A stretch of 64,000 bases of DNA. Source: Haladaptatus pallidirubidus (GTDB lineage: Archaea > Halobacteriota > Halobacteria > Halobacteriales > Haladaptataceae). The notes under the pieces are model-generated. The model was not told the DNA's origin, did not search any database, and was given only the letters and a program-made list of their open reading frames with translations. The DNA is taken from contig NZ_CP085301.1 of the NCBI RefSeq assembly GCF_020700235.1, positions 1,984,001 through 2,048,000 of the forward strand, given 5' to 3'. A program made the position numbers and the translations under genes. Shown piece after piece: positions 18,096-26,693 of this stretch (positions within the stretch are counted from its first letter, which is position 1; every line of letters starts with the position of its first letter).

Positions 18096-19125
18096 ACGTC
18101 AGAAGCACGGCGACGGCCTCGTTCGGGCATTCGTCCAGCAGTCGGTACGCTTCGTGGGCGTCCCCAATCGAAACTCGGTGGGTGACGAGAGATGTCACAT
18201 CGAGATTCGAGAGTCGTCGCCACGCCACGGCGAGTCGGCGGTCCGAATCCCACCGCCCCCGTAGTTCCGGCGACAGCGTACTCACTTGCGTGCTTTCGAT
18301 GTCGATTCGACTTCGGTGAAACGACCCGCCCAGATTCAGTTCGGCTCGCTTTTCGCCGTACCACGACCCGACCAACACCCGTCCGTCGTATCCGGTCACC
18401 GAAATCGCGTCGTCCAACGCCGATGGATTGCCTGAAAGCTCGTAGGTCAAATCCGCTCCCGCGGGCGTTTTTGCACGCGAGAGTTCGGCCTCGATTTCCT
18501 CGCGAACGTTTCCTGTTGCATCCAAACTGCATTCCGCACCCATCGCTTTCGCGAGTTCACGTCGCTCGGGATAACGGTCTACCGTCACGAGATCCGAAAG
18601 CGGATAGTTCGCCAGCAGGCCGGTCGTCATCAATCCGACAACACCTTGCCCGAAAATGACGGCCTGCTCGCCGATTCTCGGCGTCCCGTCGAGGACGAAG
18701 TTCACCGCCGTTTCGACGGTTGGTAGAAAGACTGCCTCTGTCGGCGTGTACTCCTCCGGAATCCGGACGAGGTCGGCAGGCGATGCGAGAAAATGACTCG
18801 CGTGTGGATGGAACGCAAATACCGATTCGCCTACCCAGCCCTTCGAAACGTTCTCGCCGGTCGAAACGACCTTTCCCGCGGTCGCGTACCCGTACTGAAG
18901 CGGAAACTCCAACGTTCCCGACAGTGCGTCTATCGTCGCGTCGGTTGCCAGTTCGGTCGGCGCGTCCCCCCGATAGACGAGAAGTTCGGTGCCCGGACTA
19001 ACCGCCGACACCTCGGCGCGAACGAGCACCTCGTTCCGTCCCGGTTCGGAAATCCCTTCCACGCGAACGTCGAGCTCGCGCGGCCCCGTGAAGTAGACCG
19101 TCCGTGTGGATGGCACGTGTGCCAT
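18088..19125 (-). CDS. MDR-family alcohol dehydrogenase, BchC-like
   Basis: A 345-residue medium-chain dehydrogenase/reductase. The N-terminal GroES-like domain has VSAVSPGTELLVYRG, the SPGTE pattern of the BchC/threonine-dehydrogenase-like branch without an obvious zinc cysteine. The Rossmann domain has IFGQGVVGLMTTGLL, and TVDRYPERRELAKAMGA binds the dinucleotide. It is the first gene of the overlapping operon and could reduce a side-chain carbonyl of a pterin made by the following PTPS homologue. Reaction and cofactor preference are inferred. Confidence 0.85.
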   Translation of the reverse strand: MAHVPSTRTVYFTGPRELDVRVEGISEPGRNEVLVRAEVSAVSPGTELLVYRGDAPTELATDATIDALSGTLEFPLQYGYATAGKVVSTGENVSKGWVGESVFAFHPHASHFLASPADLVRIPEEYTPTEAVFLPTVETAVNFVLDGTPRIGEQAVIFGQGVVGLMTTGLLANYPLSDLVTVDRYPERRELAKAMGAECSLDATGNVREEIEAELSRAKTPAGADLTYELSGNPSALDDAISVTGYDGRVLVGSWYGEKRAELNLGGSFHRSRIDIESTQVSTLSPELRGRWDSDRRLAVAWRRLSNLDVTSLVTHRVSIGDAHEAYRLLDECPNEAVAVLLTYD

Positions 19126-19156
19126 GCGACGGATTTAAAGAAATTCCTTTCGGCTA

Positions 19157-19753
19157 CTACATTCGACGGCGGTGTCGAACGAGTTCGCAGACGACGTTCC
19201 GAATCGGCTTCAACACCGGACGAGACGAAGTTCCGAGATACGCCGACACTGGGTCATAGGTGTCGGTTTTAACGAGATTCAGTGCCCGTCCCGTCGCTCG
19301 ATAATTTCCGTCCATGACGCGCGGCGCGTGACAGTTCCGACGGTCAACCAACACCAGCGGTTCACCGGGTGGGTTTTCGGCAATCGACAGCACCTGTCCA
19401 ACATCGACTCCGGTTTTCGCGGTCAAATCGTCTAACTGTTCACCGTCACAGCGGGCAATCTGTCGGGCCGCCCCGAGAACGGTTTCGTCCGGCGAGAGTG
19501 CTCGCCACGATAGCGTTTCGGGACCGTCGATAACCCGCAATCGCTCGAATGCATGTCGAGAAAGCGTCACCCGTCGCCATTCGATCGGTGCTTCGCGCCA
19601 GATAAACGACGCGGCACCCGGCTTCGCGTTCAAGAGTTCGTCGAGCGCCTCGCGCTCCGTGAGCGATGACACGTCCACGGAGGGTGTTTCTGGCTTTCGG
19701 GATTCAAGTCCAAGCCATCGTTTGATGACGTGTTCCTGTGAAATGCGCGTCAT
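19157..19753 (-). CDS. Uncharacterised haloarchaeal protein upstream of the pterin-type operon
   Basis: A soluble protein of 198 residues that I do not recognise. It includes TLSRHAFERLRVIDGPETLSW, and later PLVLVDRRNCHAPRVMDGNYRA and DPVSAYLGTSSRPVL, the latter resembling a small catalytic or nucleotide-contact loop (DGNYRA). The ATG abuts the stop of the kinase remnant (TGAATG). The next gene on the same strand, the MDR dehydrogenase, begins 31 bases further on, so it may belong to the same transcript and pathway. Confidence 0.65.
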   Translation of the reverse strand: MTRISQEHVIKRWLGLESRKPETPSVDVSSLTEREALDELLNAKPGAASFIWREAPIEWRRVTLSRHAFERLRVIDGPETLSWRALSPDETVLGAARQIARCDGEQLDDLTAKTGVDVGQVLSIAENPPGEPLVLVDRRNCHAPRVMDGNYRATGRALNLVKTDTYDPVSAYLGTSSRPVLKPIRNVVCELVRHRRRM

Positions 19754-20035
19754 TCATTCCACCAATTCGACTTCGATGAACTCAAATCGCGTGCCGCCGG
19801 TTTCATCCTCGCGAACCGACACGTCCCATCCGTGCGTCTCGGCAATTTGCTTAACGATTGTCAATCCGAATCCGGTTCCGGTTTCGGCGGTGGAGTAACC
19901 CGTTTCGAACACCGATTCGTGTAATGCGTCGGGAATTCCCTGGGCATCGTCTTCGATGTACAAGCCAACGACAGATTCGGAGGACGAAACGCTGTTCGCG
20001 ACGTGGAGGACGGCGCTGGAAGACGTGTCGCTCAT
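19754..20035 (-). pseudogene. Remnant of a histidine kinase ATPase domain
   Basis: 93 codons that cover only the last part of a GHKL ATPase domain: the G1 box (YIEDDAQGIP), the F-box region and the G2 box (TGTGFGLTIVKQIAETHGW). The DHp histidine, N box and any sensor domain are missing. The frame stays open a few codons further upstream (to about 20061) but shows no more kinase sequence. It cannot phosphorylate by itself. It could be a decayed kinase or, less likely, a free nucleotide-binding domain. It sits directly ahead of the unknown gene at 19753. Confidence 0.7.
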
Positions 20036-20169
20036 TTTACCCAGGTTACCCGATAGACATGCTATACTACCATAATTGTTATGAATGTCGATTTTGGTTT
20101 ATAATTGAACTGTGTGGGGAAGGGTCCATCTTTATTCGCGTTTCGCTCGTCCCTAGAGTGGTAGATTCC

Positions 20170-20793
20170 ATGTTTACAGATAGAACGGACGCAGGCGAAC
20201 AACTCGCGGAACTCGTCCAGCGCGAAGGAATAACCGCGGACATCGTACTCGCGATTCCGCGCGGCGGACTTCCGATCGGACGACCAGTCGCCGATGCACT
20301 TTCAGCACCGCTCGACGTGGTAGTGGCAAAAAAGTTAGGGGCTCCTCACAATCCCGAACTCGCGATTGGAGCCGTCGGTGCCGACGGAAGCGTGTGGCTG
20401 AACGACGCGCTCATTTCCCGAATCGGAGCGGACGACGCCTACGTCGGACAGGAACGAGAACGGAAAACCGAGGACGCCCGTGTGAAAGCGACACAATACC
20501 GTCGCAATGGGCCGATACCGAACCTCGACGGTAAGCAGGTCGTGGTCACGGACGACGGCGTTGCGACCGGTGCGACGACTATTGCATGCCTCAGACAGGT
20601 GAAAAACGCGGGCGCAAGGTACGTCGTCCTTGCGGTTCCAGTCGGGTCGCCCGGTTCAATTGAACGACTGCACGGCGAAGCGGACGAAGTGGTGTGTATC
20701 GAGACCCCGCCGAATTTCGGCGCAGTCGGTCAGTTTTATCGGGTGTTCGAGCAGGTTCCGGATGAAGTTGCACGGTCTTATTTGCGTGAATAA
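20170..20793 (+). CDS. Phosphoribosyltransferase family protein
   Basis: A 207-residue type I PRTase-fold protein. The PRPP-binding loop VVVTDDGVATGATTIA is intact near residue 120. DIVLAIPRGGLPIGRPVADAL and AKKLGAPHNPELAIGAVG match a widespread subfamily related to ComF-like and erythromycin-esterase-linked PRTases. The start at 20170 gives MFTDRTDAGEQLAE, the family beginning; a longer reading upstream is arginine-rich noise. The substrate base is unknown. It stands alone between the kinase remnant and tfb. Confidence 0.9.
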   Translation: MFTDRTDAGEQLAELVQREGITADIVLAIPRGGLPIGRPVADALSAPLDVVVAKKLGAPHNPELAIGAVGADGSVWLNDALISRIGADDAYVGQERERKTEDARVKATQYRRNGPIPNLDGKQVVVTDDGVATGATTIACLRQVKNAGARYVVLAVPVGSPGSIERLHGEADEVVCIETPPNFGAVGQFYRVFEQVPDEVARSYLRE

Positions 20794-21174
20794 CGCAAGT
20801 AAATAGGGGAGAAGTACGAAAGCACAACGCAGATGTGTGGAGAAACGTTGCGGCGTGTGAACAGTAACGCCTCTACTCATTTCTGACCTCGTAGCGAGGA
20901 TGTAGGTGACAACAACCTGGTAGTCGGAACCACAACCGCCAGGAGATAACCAATAGATTTTTGTCCGTTTCGACTCACGTCTCCCGGAATGTTAGGCGCT
21001 TAAACTGCGATTAACTCGGAGTACAGGCTTCATTAACTCGAAATACGGTACGGTGAATGTCGCACTATATCACGAAACCTTTAAGTACGTTTCTACCTAA
21101 CCGATAGTTAGGAAGTAAGCTTCCGGGTTTTTTCAGGAATTACCCTGTCGGGAGCCTTCGCCAACGCACCAACC
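20794..21174 (+). promoter_or_regulatory. Long upstream region of tfb with repeats
   Basis: There is no gene in these 381 bases. A TATA-like CCTTTAAGTA at about 21079-21087 sits roughly 90 bases before the tfb ATG and implies an untranslated leader of about 70 nt, unusual for haloarchaea. Around the expected transcription start is the inverted repeat CCTAAC-CGATA-GTTAGG (21096-21112). Upstream are two direct repeats, ATTAACTCG (to 21018 and to 21040), spaced 22 bases or two helical turns. A small CCTCG-TAG-CGAGG hairpin near 20887 may terminate the preceding gene. Confidence 0.45.
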
Positions 21175-22164
21175 ATGACTTCAACAAAAATTCAACGCTA
21201 CGACGAGTCCACTGTAGCGACCCACGACCGAGAACGCGAGAGCGAGGACGAACAGGAACAGGAAAACGTCTGCCCCGAATGCGGTGGCAACCTCATCACC
21301 GACGAGGGCCACGGCGAAATCGTCTGTGCCGAATGTGGTCTCGTCGTCGATGAGGACAACGTCGACCGCGGGCCGGAATGGCGCGCGTTCGACGCCACTG
21401 AGAAAGACGAAAAATCCCGCGTCGGTGCCCCGACGACGAAGATGATGCACGACAAGGGGCTTTCGACCAACATCGGCTGGCAGAACAAAGATGCCTACGG
21501 CAACACGCTCGGCTCCCGCCAGCGAGAGAAGATGCAGAGACTCCGCACGTGGAACGAACGGTTCCGCACGCGCGACAGCAAGGAGCGCAACCTCAAGCAG
21601 GCGCTCGGCGAAATCGACCGCATGGCCAGTGCCCTTGGACTCCCGAAAAACGTCCGGGAGACGGCCAGCGTCATCTATCGCCGTGCGCTCGATGAAGACC
21701 TCCTGCCGGGTCGTTCCATCGAGGGCGTGGCGACCGCCTCGCTGTACGCGGCGGCCCGCCAATCTGGCGTTCCACGCAGCTTGGACGAGGTAGCCAGTGT
21801 CAGCCGAATCGAAGGGATGGAGTTCAAACGCACCTACCGCTACATCGTCCGCGAACTCGGCCTCGAAATCCAGCCCGCAGACCCGCAGAGCTACGTGACG
21901 CGGTTCGCCTCCGACCTCGACGTGAGCGACGAATCCGAACGCCGGGCGCACGATCTGCTCGAAACCGCGAAAAAGCAGGGCGTCCACAGCGGCAAGAGTC
22001 CGGTCGGACTCGCCGCCGCCGCGGTGTACGCCGGTTCCCTGCTTACCAACGAGAAGGTGACCCAGTCCGAGGTGAGCGAAGTCGCGAGCGTGAGCGAAGT
22101 CACCATCCGCAACCGCTATCAGGAACTGCTCGAATCCGAGGAAGACGGCCGTGCAGTCGCCTAA
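21175..22164 (+). CDS. tfb: Transcription initiation factor TFB
   Basis: A 329-residue archaeal TFIIB. The N-terminal zinc ribbon has CPECGGNLI and IVCAECGLVV near residues 35-60. A B-finger/reader region (RAFDATEKDEKSRVGAP) follows, then two cyclin-like repeats that contact TBP and the BRE. The repeats contain GVATASLYAAARQSGVPRSL and GLAAAAVYAGSLL. Haloarchaea carry several TFB paralogues; this sequence cannot say which conditions use this one. It is monocistronic with a long leader. Confidence 0.96.
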   Translation: MTSTKIQRYDESTVATHDRERESEDEQEQENVCPECGGNLITDEGHGEIVCAECGLVVDEDNVDRGPEWRAFDATEKDEKSRVGAPTTKMMHDKGLSTNIGWQNKDAYGNTLGSRQREKMQRLRTWNERFRTRDSKERNLKQALGEIDRMASALGLPKNVRETASVIYRRALDEDLLPGRSIEGVATASLYAAARQSGVPRSLDEVASVSRIEGMEFKRTYRYIVRELGLEIQPADPQSYVTRFASDLDVSDESERRAHDLLETAKKQGVHSGKSPVGLAAAAVYAGSLLTNEKVTQSEVSEVASVSEVTIRNRYQELLESEEDGRAVA

Positions 22165-22254
22165 ACTGCGATAGCCGCCGCTTGTATCCTTTTCTTTTTG
22201 CTAGCATACGGCCGGTACATTGATTTTCTGCGGTTCGGTAGCCCCTGATTATAC

Positions 22255-23541
22255 ATGCCCGAGCCACGAATCGGGTTCCGTCGTCACGCCACGACGATTC
22301 TTGCAATTCTCTTAGTCGGTACGCTCCTCTTCGCTCACCCCGGGGTTCTCGTACCGAACTCAGTGGACGACGAAGAGCGGAAAAGCCCCAACGATGTGCG
22401 GCTCGTTTCACCGCATCCGAACAGCGAAGCAGAGCTGTGGCCGTTTACGAGTCGTGGGAAATCGTTCGATTCGCTGACGCTCCCCATCAACGCCGTCGTT
22501 CAAGGGCACACCTCACGAGTGGTATCTCACCTTAGAAATCGGCGGACAGCGGAGTGGCGAAACGATACGCAGGAGTGGCAGGGAATCAGCCACGAGGACG
22601 AACCGACGGCCGGCGATGACGTCGCTATCGAATGGCACAACACCACGGGAGCGGTGCGATATACCTACATCGATGCACCCGGTTCACGTGGCGGCTGGGT
22701 CGCTGAAACGGCGCAAATCCACGACGGTTCCTATTTCGGGTCGCGCTACCATCTTCGTCTGTACGAGGGCGGAACGGGCGGGCAAACGTGGACTGCCATC
22801 CAAGCACATCAGGAACATTGGGATTGGTTTCGACTGCGGCACTCCGTCGGGTCGCTGTCCGCCGCACAGTATTACCTCGATAACCAGTTCTATGGAAAGT
22901 GGTACGTAGAGGACGTCTCCCGCGAACGCTTTGCCAACGGTGGCATCGCCGACACTGACGGATGGGTTTCGGTCGTGGAGTTACGAGCGCCAACTGATGT
23001 GTATCCGATAACGCTCCTGTGGGTCGCGATCCTCCTCGGTTCCGTCGGCGTGCAGGAATCAATGCTCTCGTTCGTTCGGGAGTTGCTGTCCTGGTTGTCG
23101 GCGGAAACCACCCAGCGTGGCATTGCGCTCGGTTTCTTGCTTCTCGGTCTACCAATTGTCGTGCGCGGTGCGAGTATCGCCGTCGAGATGACGGTTCCGA
23201 CGATTCCGATAAAGGCTGTCGCTGGTATCGGGTACGTCGTTCTCGCCGTCGGCTTACCGCTTTCTGCCGTTATCCTCCCCAAAGGCCATCAGTCGCTCGA
23301 TTGGTTCGGTGTTGCAATCCTCGGTCTCGGCCTCGGATTCCTGCTCGACTACCAGAGCATCGGTGTTACAGTCCTTCCGATTATGGTCGTCCTTCATCGC
23401 CTCACCGTTCTCGCTGTCATCGGACTGCTTGCAGTTGGTGGCGCGCGACAGCAAGCAGATGAACGCTGGAATCTGCTCGTGAAAACGGGTCTAGTCCTGT
23501 GGATTGGCGTACTCCTGTGGCCGCTCTTTTTCAGTCTCTAA
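22255..23541 (+). CDS. Membrane protein with extracytoplasmic domain, unknown function
   Basis: 428 residues. A first helix (ATTILAILLVGTLLFAHPGVLV) anchors a domain of about 200 residues outside the membrane, which includes YTYIDAPGSRGGWVAETAQIHDG and a tryptophan-rich HQEHWDWFRLRHSVG. From residue about 245 there are six or seven further helices. The family is not one I can name. It follows tfb on the same strand with a 90-base gap and is convergent with the P19-like lipoprotein. Confidence 0.75.
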   Translation: MPEPRIGFRRHATTILAILLVGTLLFAHPGVLVPNSVDDEERKSPNDVRLVSPHPNSEAELWPFTSRGKSFDSLTLPINAVVQGHTSRVVSHLRNRRTAEWRNDTQEWQGISHEDEPTAGDDVAIEWHNTTGAVRYTYIDAPGSRGGWVAETAQIHDGSYFGSRYHLRLYEGGTGGQTWTAIQAHQEHWDWFRLRHSVGSLSAAQYYLDNQFYGKWYVEDVSRERFANGGIADTDGWVSVVELRAPTDVYPITLLWVAILLGSVGVQESMLSFVRELLSWLSAETTQRGIALGFLLLGLPIVVRGASIAVEMTVPTIPIKAVAGIGYVVLAVGLPLSAVILPKGHQSLDWFGVAILGLGLGFLLDYQSIGVTVLPIMVVLHRLTVLAVIGLLAVGGARQQADERWNLLVKTGLVLWIGVLLWPLFFSL

Positions 23542-23662
23542 TCCGAGACTAACCCGTTGTCCCATCGTTTCACCGCTCCACTGCTATACCGACCCACTGT
23601 TTCGCCGTCCCAGTACTCCACCGCCCTCCCGTTTCACTGCCGCCCGGAGATCGCCGTCGCTC

Positions 23663-24721
23663 TCACACCGAGAACGTCATCTTCGGCATCTTCAGGAACG
23701 CCGTTTCGTACCCCTCGTGTCGGGAGACCTGCGGCACCGAATCGACCGAAACGAGGAGTTCGTCGCCCGATTTGATACCCGAAACATTCGCGCCGTAGTG
23801 ATATCCAATTTCGGGGTCGAGCGTCGGTTTCAGCGTTCCGTCGAAGACCGATTCGCCGCCGCGGTTCAGGCTCGTCGAGAGTGACATCATTGGGATTGGA
23901 TAGCTCCGATACGGCGTCCGCGGTGAGACGAGGAGATAGGTTTCTTCGGCCATCTTGGTGTCTTTCACGGCAGTTGCGAGAAACTTCGCATCCCCGCTCG
24001 TCTGCTCGCCGATAAATTGCCCCGGCAGGTCGGCTTTCGGCGGCACCGTACTCGTTGGCATCATATCCATCTCAACCGTTGGCACCGCACCTTGCGACCC
24101 TTTCTTTTGGTCGAGCTCTTCGAACGGCAGATTTTCCAGTTTTTCCTGCGTCACTTCGAACTCGGTCGAGAGCGTCGCGGCGGAACCGAACTCTCCCGCG
24201 AGCGCGCCGGTTCGACGGATGCTCAGTCCGCTGACCTGCACATCGGCGGTGTAGGTGCCGTCGCCGTCCAGTCCCATGTTGTCGCCGAAGTGAAATCCCA
24301 TGTTCTGCGAGAGCATCGGCCACATCGTTCTGGTGTCGCTCCAATCTCCCTTCGAGAGTTCGATGCGCACGTCCCCGGCGGGAAGCACCGTCATCGTTTC
24401 CGCGTCCCAGACCGTCGCCATCAGGTGCACGTCGTCACCGTCTTCAATGGTCACTTTTTCCTGCTGTTCCGCGGTTCCACCGCCCATCAGCCAAAAGCGG
24501 TGGGGAAACGAGTACATCAGTCCGAGTCGCCAGCGGCCCTGTTTCGCCATTCCGGCCATCTCCATCCCCTCGGTGTGCGTCGGATAGTACACCGCGTCTG
24601 GGCGGTTTTCGACCAACGGGGGTTCGTTCGGCGTGGTTTGTGTTTCGAACAGTCCAGCACACCCCGCAAGCGCAACTGCGCTTGTGAAACCCGAAGTCTG
24701 CAAAAACCTACGACGATTCAT
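23663..24721 (-). CDS. P19/DUF7350-like metal-binding lipoprotein
   Basis: A 352-residue exported lipoprotein. The signal has twin arginines (MNRRRFLQTSGFT) and a lipobox ALAGCAGLF. The mature N-terminus holds the methionine- and histidine-rich HTEGMEMAGMAKQGRW, then GLMYSFPHRFWLMGG, like the Cu/Fe site of P19 (FetP/Tp34) proteins. A second, related domain follows, ending MPKMTFSV. It is the last gene on this strand after the DyP-like and polytopic membrane genes, a set reminiscent of EfeUOB or FetMP iron uptake. The metal is inferred. Confidence 0.75.
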   Translation of the reverse strand: MNRRRFLQTSGFTSAVALAGCAGLFETQTTPNEPPLVENRPDAVYYPTHTEGMEMAGMAKQGRWRLGLMYSFPHRFWLMGGGTAEQQEKVTIEDGDDVHLMATVWDAETMTVLPAGDVRIELSKGDWSDTRTMWPMLSQNMGFHFGDNMGLDGDGTYTADVQVSGLSIRRTGALAGEFGSAATLSTEFEVTQEKLENLPFEELDQKKGSQGAVPTVEMDMMPTSTVPPKADLPGQFIGEQTSGDAKFLATAVKDTKMAEETYLLVSPRTPYRSYPIPMMSLSTSLNRGGESVFDGTLKPTLDPEIGYHYGANVSGIKSGDELLVSVDSVPQVSRHEGYETAFLKMPKMTFSV

Positions 24722-25026
24722 TGGAGGGAATTTGTCATTGACTCCGAAAAGAGGTTCTGGTACACCCGTCGAAAGGGGTGTGTTTGGAGGCGGTGATTTC
24801 GTCGTTTGGCAGTCTGTCGGTGGTGTATATTTCCGGTTGTAAATGATGGTTGTTTCTCTGGTGTTCGTAGACTGTTACTGACAACAAATAATTACCACCA
24901 CATCCTAACCGCAGACCACATCCTCCCCCAATCGATCTATTCGCTCCTTGCAGTCGTCCGGTCGTCCCTCGCGCGGCTTCACTGACGTGCCTCTGGGAGA
25001 GATGCCCTCCGGCTCACACCAACGCG

Positions 25027-25236
25027 CTATCGTAGTTTGACTGGTTTCGTATGTCGAATTTGCCATGTGGCGTGCATTGGCAAGACGATGAGGACTTCAC
25101 GTCCGAACCGTCTTGCTGACAGCGCGCGAGGGATGAGCATCGCATACAGAAAGCCGAGAAGCACAATCGGCTGGGAAGGTGTGTAGCCTGCGGTTGCGGT
25201 GCGGTGGCGGTTTTCATTGGAGTCGGCAGTAGCTAG
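25027..25236 (-). pseudogene. Possible membrane-protein remnant in a 629-base gap
   Basis: The gap 24722-25350 holds no intact gene. On the minus strand a frame between two stops encodes PIVLLGFLYAMLIPRALSA and then RRFGREVLIVLPMHATWQIR, with a hydrophobic helix, basic turn and second helix that look like real protein. It has no proper start and begins with low-complexity sequence. A worn-down membrane-protein end is the simplest reading. The rest of the gap shows no promoter or RNA I can defend. Confidence 0.3.
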
Positions 25237-25350
25237 CTACGATGACAGCAAATCATCTCGTGACTCTCAAAATTGGGACTCCCCGACTCGAAACCCACAA
25301 AAGCAAAACTCCACGACTCACAATCCAAATACAAACGAAATAAACGCGTC

Positions 25351-26619
25351 TTATCGATTCGGATCGGGAAGCGAGCGAAGCGAGCGCGGCGGCACCAAAA
25401 AGTTCCCCCGGCATTCGACGGTCATGTACTGTAAGATGCCGTTATTCACGCGCTGGCCAACAGAGGAGTTTCCGGCGAGGTCGTCGCCGTTCATAGCCTT
25501 TCTGGTGTCCTCGAAATTCGAAATTGTGCGCTGAACCGCGACGAAGTGCAGGCCCGCCTCGCCGCCATCAGTCGAATCGAAATCCCGTCGAAGGATGAGC
25601 GGCGAGTCGTCCTTTCGCGCGGAAGCGGATTTCTGGGAGTGGCCGACCATCCCGCGTTTTCGGGCGTGTTCCTTGACCTGCCCGATGCAGTCGTCGTCCA
25701 TCCCGCTGGAATCGCCGAGGTTGTCGCCCGCGCCCTCGACTCGCCCCTCTTCGGCGTGAACCGGACAGAACATCTTGGCAACGCGCTGGTCGCGGCTATC
25801 CTGTTCGTACCACTGGTCGAGATGCAGGCTGATTTTGGAGACGTGCTGGGTGGTGCCGCCAGCAAAGGGGCCGTCCCGAATCGTCACCCTGTCCTCGCTA
25901 GCCTGGTTTTTCCGGAATCCGGATTTGAAACCCATGTACAGCGGCGACTCCTCTGGCACGGGTTTCGAGTCGGGGATGCCGCTCACGTCCTGATGCTCAG
26001 CGGGGAGGCCGTCGCCGACGAATCCGGTTCGGCGGTTCGACTTCTCGAACACATCGGAGAGTCCTGTCACCGAAACTCCGTTCAACTCCTCGCGGTCGCC
26101 GAGCAGCGCTTCCTCGACGGCGAGTACGAGTTCCGCGTGGTCGCTGGCGAGGTGGACGATGGCGTCCTGTTCGTCCAGTTCCGGGTCTTCGAAGGACGCG
26201 AGAGCTTTCGGTTTCGGGAGCACGTCGACAGCGCCGAACCGGGCGAAGTACGAGGGGGAGTAACCGACCGAAAACAGCAGTCCGTCGTGGCTTCGCTGGT
26301 AGGCGCGTTCGAGGCTACGAAACGCCGATTCGACGGTTTCGCGCTCGGCTTGGCTCGGGGTCGCGTCGTCCGCTCCGGCGTAGTTCAGAAAGAGGAGTAC
26401 CTGATGTCGGGCGGCGACGTCGTTGTCGTGGTCGTCCGTCGCCAGAAATCGATTCCACGCGTGCTGGCGCTTTGGGAGACCGGAGAGGTCGTCCGGCCCC
26501 TGCTTCACGTCGGGCATCCCGCCCCGGTCGAGGCAGGCCGACAGGGCCGCCGACCCGCCGATGGCGACCGCCGCTTTCATGAACTCGCGTCGGGGGATTC
26601 CGCGCGTCGAATCGCTCAT
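25351..26619 (-). CDS. Tat-exported DyP-type peroxidase-like protein (EfeB-like)
   Basis: A 422-residue protein with a twin-arginine signal (IPRREFMKAAVAIGGSAALSAC) whose cysteine may also be lipidated. GLLFSVGYSPSYFARFG and GFVGDGLPAEHQDVSG resemble the DyP fold; the latter replaces the classic GxxDG loop with a one-residue insertion. AKMFCPVHAEEG could carry the haem-binding histidine. EfeB-type members act outside the membrane in iron uptake with a permease and a P19- or EfeO-like binder, both of which have candidates next door. Peroxidase activity is uncertain. Confidence 0.7.
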   Translation of the reverse strand: MSDSTRGIPRREFMKAAVAIGGSAALSACLDRGGMPDVKQGPDDLSGLPKRQHAWNRFLATDDHDNDVAARHQVLLFLNYAGADDATPSQAERETVESAFRSLERAYQRSHDGLLFSVGYSPSYFARFGAVDVLPKPKALASFEDPELDEQDAIVHLASDHAELVLAVEEALLGDREELNGVSVTGLSDVFEKSNRRTGFVGDGLPAEHQDVSGIPDSKPVPEESPLYMGFKSGFRKNQASEDRVTIRDGPFAGGTTQHVSKISLHLDQWYEQDSRDQRVAKMFCPVHAEEGRVEGAGDNLGDSSGMDDDCIGQVKEHARKRGMVGHSQKSASARKDDSPLILRRDFDSTDGGEAGLHFVAVQRTISNFEDTRKAMNGDDLAGNSSVGQRVNNGILQYMTVECRGNFLVPPRSLRSLPDPNR

Positions 26620-26693
26620 TGAGTGACTTTAGCGACCACGCGAGAAAAGGAGTTCTGGTACGTCCGTCGAAACCACCGCCGAATAAAACCCGC

